Shown here piece after piece: positions 54,515 to 64,000 of a DNA stretch of 64,000 nucleotides (its first letter is position 1; every line of letters begins with the position of its first letter). The notes under the pieces are model-generated. The model did no database searches. It had not been told where the DNA came from and saw only the letters and a list, made by a program, of their open reading frames with translations. Source of the stretch: Glebionis coronaria (taxonomy: Eukaryota; Streptophyta; Magnoliopsida; Asterales; Asteraceae); contig CM046878.1 in the NCBI GenBank assembly GCA_025667525.1, forward strand, positions 516,468,274-516,532,273. The letters are read 5' to 3'. Made by a program: the position numbers and the translations under genes.

Positions 54515-57500
54515 ATGACTAACCCTACAGTACAACATATACAAGACACCAAAGCCGCCGCCATTGCTGAAGCCAAGACTCTAAAGTTTATTCCAAACAA
54601 CTTCCGTTTGAAGGAGGTATCTCACTCTACCCATAATGGATTTAAGGTAGGTACAGCCATGCTTGATAAATCTCATTTCAAGCATGCGCTAAGGAGAAGT
54701 GCTTCAGTGCCCTATGAATATCTTTACGAGTTCTGGGCTACCAAAGAGAGGACGTCGAACAAAATCACTTTTTCCTTGGACAACAAGCAGCAGACGCTTA
54801 CTGTGTCAGACTTCAGGAAGATCTTTGGCTTTCGACCGATACTCAAAGGTCTATCATCATACTCAGCCAACCCAACTACGGACCAGATCATGGAGATGTT
54901 CACCGCCATTGGATGTCTTGACATACGAACCCCGTCTGAGTTTACTACTGCCAAAGTTGGTCAACCATGGAAAGCTATTTTTGGGATTCTAAGCCGATGT
55001 TTAACACCCAAAACAACTGGGTTTGATGCTGTTCGTCCACCAATCATCAAGATGTTTTATGGTATGTTCAAAGGTATGGGTATTGATTATGCATCACTGC
55101 TGTGGGAGGAGTTTACTTTTCAACTCTTCACAAACACAAAGGGTAAGGTTAAAAGCTACCAGTACCCTAGGTTTATTAAGTTGATCATACATTACTTTAT
55201 GGAAAACGATGCATCCATTAACAAGCGTGCAGGTAGTCGTCACCACACGATGGATGATGATGATTTGGTAGACTTAAGGCAGGAGACTCATTCGAATACG
55301 GTTATTCCTGGTCCCATTCCCGGTCATCTTCTGACTGATGAGATTATAGCATCTGCTGATTACAAGAACTTGCTAACAGAAATTGAGAATCAACGAGCAA
55401 GCATTCTAGCAGGTGAAGACTCTTCCACCACGGTTAAGAGCAAAGGTAAACGGAAGCAAGCAGATTTACCTGAACCCAAAGCCAAAAAGAAGAAGACTGC
55501 AGTTAAGAAGGGAAAGGGTACGGCTGATGAGTTAGCTCTCCACGATGAAGAAGATATTGATGATCCTGCTCTTAACAAGGCTGAGAGAAAAGCAATGAAG
55601 ACAGCTATGGAAAGGAGTAGGAAAGACACTGGAGGTAGTGGTTCGGGTGCACGGGTAAATGTTGAAGAAGAGTATGTGGAACCAGATGATGTGTTTGAGT
55701 TTGGATCACCTGAAAAGTATTCTACTTCGAAGGAGACATCCACCCCCCCTGTTTCAGCTAGTATTGAAAAAGAGTCTACTCAACCCTTGGCAACTCAACT
55801 TCAACCAACTCAACCCTTACCAACCAAACCGGTTTCAACACCATTTCCTCCACCACCAATAAACCCCATCCTTAGTACCGCAGTTACAACCGAGCCTATT
55901 CCATCAACCCAAAGCAGCTCTGCAACGTCTGCAATGGCCGCATTAGTGATGGCCGAAATGTTGGATAAACATGTGGATACTCACAAGAGAGAAATGGATG
56001 AACTTCGCCAAGAGCTAAATAGAAGAGCTCAAAGTGAAGAAGCATCAAGGAAAGCTCAAGAAGAGTTGATTGCCAAGTTCGCTGCAGACATGGAATTTAC
56101 ACGTAAAGCTCATGCAGAAGAACTTGCTCGAGTTAAAAAGGCTGAAGCTGATAGGCATCAAGCACGAATTACGAGACTTAAAGCTATTAAGGATGACCTT
56201 AAAGAGCAAAAAGCAGATCTTGAAGCTTCTATTGAGCAGAGAGTGAAAGACTCCGTTGAATCCCTAATGCCTAAACTGCGTGATGATTTGAAGACACTTG
56301 CTGCTGACAACTTAATGATCAAATCATCCAATCCTTCAGAAGCCGCCTACAAGATTGCTTATGACTTGACGGATTTTGAACTTAAGAAGATCCTCAAAGC
56401 TCGAATGAGGGAACTTGGATCGTTTGATAAATCGAGGATTCAACGGGCTCTCTTCAAATCCCTAAATGACGCTATCATGGAGGATGATAGGTTGTTCAAG
56501 ACGTTTGGAAGTGTGGTACCCTACCACATTCTCCCTGAGGAAGAAAGGGAAGAGAGTGACGAAGAAGAGGGTACTGGTGGAGAAGAGGAAGAAGAAGAAG
56601 AAGAAGATAAGAATGATGATGATGATGAGAATGATGAGGATCAGAATGATGAGGATGATGAGGATGATAATGATAAGGATGATGATAATGATGATGAGGA
56701 TGATGATGACGATGATGATGATGGCGATGATGGTGGTGATGGTAATGAGGAGAGTGTTCGGCGGAGCAACGGGGATGATAATGAGGATGCTGATGGGGGT
56801 AAACAGCTTGAGAAAGGGGATAAGGCTGCCAGCTCAAAGAAACCTGCTAAGTCTGGCACCAAGTCAAAGAAAGATGCAACAGCAAAGGAGAAATCTACTT
56901 CCACAGAATCCAGACGATCGAAGTGGCGCCACGATGTGAATGCCACTACAGGGTCATCTATTCCTGGTACATTTATCCCTGCATCCATACCTGTTACAAC
57001 TAACCCTGTTAGTTCTATAGTTGTTGTTCCTGTGATCGCAGAATCGGTAACCGAACCTGAAGCTGCACAACACTCACCCATTCATGACACTGCCGACATG
57101 CCTGAAACAGAACAAGCAGATGTTCACGTCTCCACTCCTCTGCAACAAAACCCACAATCTACTGTTCCAAGCACAAGGGACTGGGCAGACACGTTGGAGA
57201 TTGACGAGACTGCACCACCACAGGCTTGGATCACGGCAGCGGCGCAGTATGATCCGATCACCGACGCTGACAAAGATGTTTTGTATCTTCGTATCCGCAG
57301 TCCGATTGACTTATATGCATTTCTTGCTCATGAGTATAAGACTTCGGTTACTCCATCTTTGGTGAAGAAAGCACTGAAGGATAAGAGACTACGCGCCAAA
57401 ACCCGGTTGACCCAAATGGAGTTCGAGTATTATGCCGATGAGATCCTGAAGGCTCTGAATACTGTTCAACGGCCAGGACTTCATGAATCAGAAAGAGCTC

Positions 57501-58107
57501 CACCTCCAATGGATCCTACTCAAGATAATCAGATTGCTCTTGACTTCTTCGTCACCAATGATCTTGTGTATCTACTGAAGGGGTCATCAAAGTACGCAAC
57601 CTCCCTGACTTTGCTGAAAGCTGCCAACTGGGGGACAATACCCTTTATCGAGGAAAAGGTAAACCGACTCTGGGTCCCAAAGATAAATCGTAATTATGAT
57701 ATGTATGCTGTCATAGGTGCATCTCATTGGGACGAACGAGTCCGAAGGGCGTACAGGGGTTGCTGCCTAGTCAATTCTGGAAGCAACGTTAGATCCGACA
57801 TCCGCATCTCCAGCATTTTAGGGATGAAAACTGAAGCCAAGAATGGCTATTATCATGTGACGGAGATTCGTTTGAAAAGGGAGGATGACAGGGAATACAA
57901 AATCCAGCAGGGAGATTTTTCCATCATTCGCCTTGAGGATATCGAAGATATGCTGCTTCTGATGACCCGAGATCAACTCACACATATTCCTCGTGAAGAC
58001 CTTATTGCTTTGAATATAGCACTTCGTATGTTCACACGAAGCGTTTTCATCAAGACACGAGTTGAAGATCTTCAGTTGGGAGTCGAAAGCTATCAAAGGA
58101 AGCTTAA
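54515..58107 (+). pseudogene. Copia-D ORF3, long third ORF, C terminus cut by Athila-E
   Basis: The frame starts at ATG 54515 (MTNPTVQHIQDTK) and is open for 1197 codons to the Athila-E insertion. It then runs 19 codons into the inserted LTR to a stop at 58165, giving a false tail. Visible regions: N-terminal domain (residues ~20-240) with YEYLYEFWATKE, a WKAIFGILSRCLTPKTTG stretch and a YPRF motif; Lys-rich, possibly nuclear signal (~308-330); Pro/Thr-rich linker; coiled coil (~473-600); Asp/Glu tract (~673-748); C-terminal domain (~888-1197) ending in LQLGVESYQRKLN. It stands where Sireviruses carry an envelope-like ORF, but I see no signal peptide or membrane helix. The basic region, coil and acidic tract suggest a nucleic-acid or chromatin partner; this is inference. 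Confidence 0.8.
56535..56760 (+). repeat. GAT/GAA-rich acidic simple repeat in ORF3
   Basis: A run of GAA, GAT and GAC codons encodes about 75 residues that are almost all Asp or Glu. It causes spurious Met-rich and His-rich frames on either strand. Confidence 0.95.
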
Positions 58108-61100
58108 TGATGAGACGGCTTTTATACATGGTCTCATCGTTCTTTTTGGACTTAAAATGCATTAAATATCATCAAAATACCCAAATATATGCTTGTGTTT
58201 GTTGCTTGTGTATTTTAGGTACGGATATTGAGAAAATGACAAAAGATCACAAGAATCACGCAAAAACGAACACGGGAAACGAAGCCGCACGATGAACCAA
58301 ACCCTAGTGAGGAATTTTCCAAAGAAAACCCTTGAAGATTTGAAGAATATTGAAGATTGGTCCTCCAAGTTTGAAGAATTGACACTTTATACCCTTGTAT
58401 CTTCATAATTACAAGTTTGGTCCCTAAAGTTTGTCAAAATTACAAAAAGGACCCTTAACTTTGAAGAATTGGCAAATTTAGTCCCTCATCAAATCTAAAT
58501 TGTCAATAATGGTCCTTCAAGAAGTCAACAAACAAGTCAAAGCCTTGAAGTTTGAAGAAATGTCAAAAACAGTCCTTGGAATATGAAGAAATTGCATGTT
58601 TAGTCCTTAAAACAAGTTTTAAAACTTGTTGTGCCAAATTTGACAACTTTGCCAAAGTTGTCACATGCATTTTTGGCGTTGATAAAGTTTTAATACAAAG
58701 GGACAAGAAAGAAGGAGTTCAAGGGTTGTTTCTGCCAGACAACAAAACCTATCCCACCCTATCAGCCCATGACACGTCACTATGACTGGTCAAATAGCCA
58801 ATCACAACACACCCTGGTTACACGTCAATTCCCACTATCCTTGTTTAAAACTGATTTATTTAATCAGTTTAAAAATTGGGGGTAAACACATATTTAAATC
58901 ACACTTAACCCCCAAATGGATTAACCCTTTCCTGCTAATCCCCTCATCATCATAAACCCTAATTTTCTATCTCTCTCAAATCAAAGGGGAAAGTGCTAAT
59001 TATTTCCAGATTACTGATTAATGACAAGTTAATCACAACCCACATCCCAAAACCCATCACCTTCAACTCCTGGGTCCCCCACGTGGCTCCCCTGCTACTC
59101 CAAGACAAAGATAAACAGTCATCCAACGGCTCCAACTCATTTACTTGCTCCCAAAGGACCAGATATACGTCTATGATCACTTGTACCTGCTGGCATACAC
59201 AAAACTCCAAGGAATTCACATGGGACGAATTCAAAATTAAGCATCTTATTGGCATATTCCAGGAATCATCAAAGGGCACTTTTGGTAGTTCAACATTAGG
59301 GTTTAGCTTTTGTTTTCAGCTTTCTAGAAAGATTGTGACCCTATATAAAGGGCATTAGGGCTTAGCCATTGAGTTGTTCTTGTTTTCCTATTTTCACAAC
59401 CTTGTAAAGCTTGCCTTTCTGAATGAAATTTAAGTTTAGTGTTGATGATGAAAACGAGTTCCATTTTACTTTCAATTTGATTTAATCTGTTTTGAGTTTG
59501 TGTTTCAAGAAAAATCTTGTCTTTTCCTTTTTAAGTTACTGATTTCTGTTTTATAAATTTTCTAAGTTATTTTGCTAAGTACCTTGGGTTCTGATAGGCT
59601 AAGTGATAAGCTCATGATTGATCATAGCCAACTGATCTTGTTGATCAAGGGGTAGTGAGATTGTGATAGCATATTGCTTAGGTTGTGGGACCTTGAGTCT
59701 TGCATAAGACTTGTTTCTTCCATTGTCTGATTTTTATATATTAACCATAAGCCAAGCTCTAGCTCCCTTCTAGCTTCATTCATAAGCTAGGGGTAAGCTT
59801 TTAGCTTCTACACAGTCTTTTCTCTCTTTCTTAGCAGGTTCAAATCATCTCTTCATTTTTAAAGAAATATTGGGTGTGTGTGTCTTTGAGACCACCACTA
59901 GCACCTTTACTTGCATACTTGATCTGCACAAGCCCGGGCTTGTAGGAGGTGGCTTATCAGCCACTGTTGGGCTTGGAAGTAAGCCCAACAAGGTATCCCT
60001 TGTTTACTTTTTAAATTTTAAAGTTTCTGAAAAAAATTTGTGCTCTATATGATTTCTGCATAATAAGTGTTGTAAGTGTGTTAAGATGGTTTGAAATTGA
60101 TCAAGTATTGATTACATGCATGTTTAGAAAGCTTTGAATCAGATTTGGGTAGATTTGTTTAGGTTTGCTTTGTTAAAATTTGTGTTTACTGAATTAAAGG
60201 AGTGTTTGGGACAAGGGATTAGCAAGATTTGTGATAAAACTTCATGTTTAAACCTGTCTAGAAACATTACCTAGGTTATATTTGAGTGCTATATGCTCTT
60301 TGGTTTCAGTTTGAGTAGGTTTTAAACACTTTTGCATGTTTGAAAAGGTAAAACATAGCTAAAATCAGAAACTGCTTGTGTGTGACTGATTTTTGAGTAA
60401 TTTTGCTATCAAACTTTGTAGGTTGCTAGATTTTAGGGTGTTTGAGGATTGTGTGTCACTTGTATGCATGCTTGTGAGCTTATTTCCAAGATATAAGGTT
60501 TTAAAATTCAGATTTGTGCATGAAACATCAGCAATTGTTCATCATACCTGTTTAGTGCTTAATCAGTAACTTTAGGGCTTAATAGGTGCTTATTTTTGTT
60601 TAGTGACTGCTTGTTTTTGTGTGATTATTGACTCCTTATACTCCAAAGAGTATAAGGGTGCCTTATTGTCCCAAATAAGCTATCAAGATAAGCTTTCCTA
60701 AGCTTATTGAAAAACAAACCAAAATTTTACACTGTCAGTGGGAACTCCTTTCCCACTACTAGTGTCCTTTTTACCACTGCTGAGCTAAAGGACAAAAGTC
60801 CAGCACATGTCACTATCTGTTTTCTTCCTTTTTTGTCTTTAGTGCCCAAAAAGTGGAATTAGATCTTGAAACCAGTGCCATTATTTTTCTTATTTAATTT
60901 AGGATTTTTCTGATTAATTAAATTTTTATTTACTGTTCATTTAGTAATTTTTAGGTTAATTAGCTATTTTTAATTAACTTTAAAGTTTCTGTTTTTGTCT
61001 TTTAGTGCCAAAAAGTAATATTTTTAGGTTTAATCATTTTTTCTGAACTTAGAATAATATTTTAAGGTTTTTGGTTAAAAAAGATTTTACTGTTCATCCT

Positions 61101-61833
61101 TTTATTAATTTTTAGAATTAATTTAAGTTAATTAGGGTTTTAATTAAACTAGTTTTGTCATTTAGTGGAAAATTTAATATTTTTCAAGACTTTTCATTTT
61201 TCTACTGTTCACTAGAGTAAAATAGGATTTTTAAAATTGGTAGATTATTTTTAGCATTATTTAATTATTTTTTATAATTATTTTAATTTTAAAATAGTTT
61301 TTAGTAATTAAAAAATAGAAAAATAGTATTTAAAAATTATAAAAAATACTTTTTAGTTTTTAGATAATATAAGTAAGTTATTTGTTCAATAAAATCATAT
61401 TTTGGACATTTTGATTAATTATATTTAATTTTAGGGCTTTAATTAGCATTTAAAATTAAATATTTAATTAATAAAAGGTTTTAAAATATTTTTATTGGGT
61501 TTTATTCCTTATTTATATTATTTTAGACTTGTTTTAGCTTATAATTAATTTTTAGGTTGAAATTTTTATTTTTGTCGTTTTTTACGGTTTTACGTTTACG
61601 CCTTTTTCGTCGTAGTTTAATTAGTTTTCGTAACCGTCTCTTCTTTCCTTTCTCATTTCTTTTCTTCTTGTTCATAATCACAAACATCATTAATCAATTC
61701 TTAACACAACGCACGTGCCTCCTCGAGAACGAACTCACCTAGGGTCATTCACACACGGTTTTCCTAAATCGTCGTGCACACTTGCCCTATTTATTGCCTT
61801 CTTTTCCTAAAGAGGTAATTTTACTCAACATCA
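58108..61833 (+). repeat. Athila-E 5' LTR
   Basis: This LTR of about 3.7 kb starts TGATGAGACGG, exactly where ORF3 similarity stops, and ends ACTCAACATCA, four bases before the primer-binding site. Its end resembles that of Athila-C. The first 1.2 kb contains repeated TTAGTCCCT/GGTCCTTCAAG phrases, and a TATA box is at 59341. The interior is AT-rich, without a credible ORF. The right end could instead be at 61830. Confidence 0.8.
59341..59350 (+). promoter_or_regulatory. TATA box of the Athila-E LTR
   Basis: CTATATAAAG, followed by GGCATTAGGGC, is the best core promoter candidate in the LTR. Confidence 0.55.
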
Positions 61834-61837
61834 ATTT

Positions 61838-61855
61838 TGGCGCCGCTGCCGGGGA
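61838..61855 (+). promoter_or_regulatory. Primer-binding site of Athila-E (tRNA-Asp type)
   Basis: TGGCGCCGCTGCCGGGGA has one base different from the usual Athila site as I remember it (T at the ninth position). It lies four bases after the LTR. Confidence 0.88.
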
Positions 61856-62580
61856 GGCGTGTTGTGTTTTGGTTGAACCATTGTTGTTTTCTATATTAGC
61901 CATAAAAGTATTTGTATTAATAGCACTCTATTAATACGTATTATCGTTTTTCGATTTTTGTGAATACTATTACTATATTGTATACGTAGAACAATAAATT
62001 TACAAGTACTCCAAATACGTGAGCAATCACAACCTTGATTCGGTATTTCATCACTCGATCATTGTATTCGAATCTCAAACCAAAGAAAAAAGGCAAAAAT
62101 AGATAAATACTTTCGTGAAGCTTGATTTTGATAATACAAACTATAAGGTGGGTATAAGGCGGTTGTATTTCACGACCTAAAGGAAAAAGGCTCTTAAGTG
62201 CTTCGCGCCGCCTCGTTTCCTCCGCTTGCTTGTGCGTATTTGATTTTGAGAGTGAATCGAGGGTTTTGCCGCCCAAAGTATTACTTACGTATCATATATA
62301 TTTTCTTGGTTTCATTTGATTAAACCCTCTTGAACGATTTGGTGTTCCACCATCGTTCTAAAGTCATCGAAGGCGTTCACTTCACGTGATCGTTTTCATT
62401 CCTTGAGGCTTCTTTAATCGAGAGATTTGATTAAGGAGGAGATTTGTAGATTTTGGTCTACTTAATACATTCCAAAAAATCCAAAAAAAGTTAAAAACAA
62501 TCAAAAACCACAAAAAATTGAAAAAGTAAAAAACACCAAAAGAATCTTCTTTGCTCGCCTCCTCGTTGTACGTGACGTTT
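61856..62580 (+). other. Athila-E untranslated leader
   Basis: These 725 bp between the primer-binding site and the gag ATG contain no sustained plus-strand frame. Antisense frames here have no family resemblance. Confidence 0.6.
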
Positions 62581-64000
62581 ATGCAAACTCGCTCTAAAAC
62601 TAGACGTGCTCGTAAACGAAGAAACAAATCACTCACTCCTACTAGTGAGGACTCTCCTATTGACGAACCCATTGTAGTGAAAGAAGCACCCATGGCTAAT
62701 CGAACTATGATGGAGTTACTTCAAGCACCCACTGAGGGTTATGGAGAAGCGATTGTGATTCCCGCTATCCTTGCGGAGAATTTTGAGGTTAAGACGGGTT
62801 TGTTGTCCATGATTCAAAACAACAAGTTTCGAGGGGACGAAAAGGACAACCCGCATAACCACATTCGCCAATTTAATCGTCTCACCGCCACGTGCAAGTT
62901 TAAGGACGTCTCAAACGACTCGATTAAGATGATGCTTTTTCCGTATTCCTTAGCGGGGCCCGCACAAATTTGGTTAGAGAAAGAGCCACCCAATTCTATA
63001 TTGACGTGGAAGGATCTCGTTTCAAAATTCGTGAACCAATTTTTTCCGCCCTCTAAGACTACGCACTTGAAAAACGAGATTTCAAAGTTTTCGCAAGAGT
63101 ATAATGAGAGTTTTTCAACGGCTTGGAATAGGTTTAAGGAAATGTTGCACGAATGTCCTCATCATGGTTTTTCCGACTTGCATCAAATAGACACGTTTTA
63201 CAATGGCTTGAACGATCATGAGCGTGATTATCTTAATGCCGCCGCGGGTGGTAATTTCTTGTGTAAGACGGTCGAGGAAGCATTGGTAATTATTGAGAAT
63301 AGGTCTAAGGTGTATAGTCCTCGTAGCACGTCGAGTGTTCGTAAGGCTTCGTCTTCATCTTCACCTAGTTTGTCACACACCGTTGATGCTTGCCAAGTCG
63401 AGGCTAATTTGGAGAACAAAATTTTTGATATAGTGAAAGACTTGTTAGTTGAGTTTAAAGTTGGTGAACAACCCGCTCCCGCTACGATTAAAGTGGTTGA
63501 GGTTTCTTGTATGTATTGTGGTGGAGCTCACGATTATTCCGAGTGCATTACCAACGGTGGTAACACTTCGAGTGCCTTCGCGGCCGCGGGAACTTATAAC
63601 CAAAACGGTCAAGTTCCTCGCACTAATCAATTGACTCCACCGGGTTTTTCACCAAATCAAAATGCTAACAATTATCGAAACAATCAAGTTGGTTACCAAA
63701 GCAATCAAAGGAACAATTATAAGGGTAATAACAACTATGGGAATCAAGGGAGTAGTAGTAGTAGCCAATTGCAAAATCAAAATCAAAACCGTAATTTTCA
63801 AAATGCAAGTCAAGGTCTTCAAAATAATAAAGAACTTCCAATAGACTTTTTGAATTACGCTACTTCAAATGATAAGATTGTGGAAAACATTCAAGAGCAA
63901 ATGGCTAATCAAGCTAAGGAGACGGCTAAGAATGCAAAGGAGTTAGCTAATTTCATTAAGGAAAATCTAGCCATGAGGAATGAATTGAAAAATGATTTTG
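62581..64000 (+). CDS. gag: Athila-E gag, open to the window edge
   Basis: The frame starts at ATG 62581 (MQTRSKTRRARKRRNKS) and has no stop in 473 codons to the right edge. A basic N terminus is followed by the retrotransposon gag domain: FRGDEKDNPHNHIRQFNRL, MLFPYSLAGPAQIWLEKEP, WKDLVSKFVNQFFPPSKT and FSTAWNRFKEMLHECPHHG (roughly residues 80-220). A Cys/His block CMYCGGAHDYSEC lies near 63510, and then an Asn/Gln-rich region. This is the Athila gag layout. The frame may run on into protease beyond the window. Confidence 0.93.
   Translation, partial: MQTRSKTRRARKRRNKSLTPTSEDSPIDEPIVVKEAPMANRTMMELLQAPTEGYGEAIVIPAILAENFEVKTGLLSMIQNNKFRGDEKDNPHNHIRQFNRLTATCKFKDVSNDSIKMMLFPYSLAGPAQIWLEKEPPNSILTWKDLVSKFVNQFFPPSKTTHLKNEISKFSQEYNESFSTAWNRFKEMLHECPHHGFSDLHQIDTFYNGLNDHERDYLNAAAGGNFLCKTVEEALVIIENRSKVYSPRSTSSVRKASSSSSPSLSHTVDACQVEANLENKIFDIVKDLLVEFKVGEQPAPATIKVVEVSCMYCGGAHDYSECITNGGNTSSAFAAAGTYNQNGQVPRTNQLTPPGFSPNQNANNYRNNQVGYQSNQRNNYKGNNNYGNQGSSSSSQLQNQNQNRNFQNASQGLQNNKELPIDFLNYATSNDKIVENIQEQMANQAKETAKNAKELANFIKENLAMRNELKNDF

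Larger units (their letters stand above)
42982..58107 (+). mobile_element. Copia-D: Sirevirus-like Ty1/copia retrotransposon
   Basis: It comprises a 5' LTR (42982-43312), PBS, motif-rich leader, gag with coiled-coil and linker sections, pol, spacer with a second motif array, and ORF3. It is inserted in the Athila-C pol gene; GTAGA (42977-42981) is the expected left target copy. Athila-E interrupts it at 58108 inside ORF3, so its 3' end is outside the window. Pol is intact while gag carries one stop and two frame changes. Confidence 0.92.
58108..64000 (+). mobile_element. Athila-E: Athila-type Ty3/gypsy element, 5' part
   Basis: 5' LTR, tRNA-Asp-type primer-binding site, leader and the first 473 codons of gag are visible. 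The insertion is inside the Copia-D ORF3; CTTAA (58103-58107) is the expected left target copy. Nothing visible is broken. The rest lies to the right of the window. Confidence 0.9.

Noticed and set aside
56466..56939. Met-rich plus-strand frame and His-rich minus-strand frame
   Set aside because: Both are shadows of the GAT/GAA acidic tract in ORF3.
61838..61855. Possible tRNA gene fragment
   Set aside because: Only 18 bases match a tRNA 3' end, placed just after an LTR. It is the primer-binding site.
62581..64000. Athila-E gag as the missing half of Athila-C
   Set aside because: It lies on the opposite strand, behind its own LTR and primer-binding site, so it belongs to a separate element.

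Overview
This window is plant repeat DNA. I found no host gene, tRNA gene, rRNA gene or CRISPR array. Every long coding stretch belongs to an LTR retrotransposon (Ty1/copia or Ty3/gypsy). The copia proteins, with a long third ORF behind pol, and the chromodomain gypsy proteins resemble families I associate with composite plants (Asteraceae, Tanacetum/Artemisia type). That host assignment comes from memory of protein style, not from a search.

The elements are nested, and each insertion point can be read at base level. (1) Copia-1 (+, 366 to 10496) is an old Sirevirus-like element with gag, pol, ORF3 and the start of its 3' LTR. (2) Gypsy-A (-, from 10497) is a Tekay/Del-type chromovirus that sits in the Copia-1 LTR. 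(3) Gypsy-B (+, 10704-23083) sits in the 3' LTR of A, flanked by the 5-bp duplication TGAGC. It has near-identical 3.4-kb LTRs but a wrecked interior. (4) Athila-C (-, from 34815) sits in the 5' LTR of A. (5) Copia-D (+, from 42982) is inserted in the Athila-C pol gene. It has a 331-bp LTR, a damaged gag, an intact pol and a long ORF3. (6) Athila-E (+, from 58108) is inserted in the Copia-D ORF3 and runs off the right edge within an open gag gene. The visible chain Copia-1 > A > C > D > E is five levels deep. The missing halves should reappear in reverse order to the right of the window.

Within each element the genes follow the usual scheme. Gag builds the particle. Pol supplies protease, integrase, reverse transcriptase and RNase H. 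LTRs, primer-binding sites and polypurine tracts serve transcription and replication. Damage follows the nest: the outer elements Copia-1 and A carry many premature stops, mostly TAG, while C and E are open wherever visible.

The most unusual structure lies in the two copia elements. Copia-1 carries about 37 copies of a 12-bp motif (consensus RRCGYTGAYAAG) in seven short arrays. Their spacing is mostly exactly 21 bp, in coding and non-coding DNA alike, including the LTR. Copia-D carries a different private motif (TTCCG[A/C]ATA[A/G]G), with about 31 copies in its 5' leader and about 33 between pol and ORF3. Both elements also share a TCATCGTTTAAGGGG polypurine tract behind pol and an ORF3 whose N-terminal regions look related. 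I propose these as one undescribed cis/trans system. What it does is unknown.
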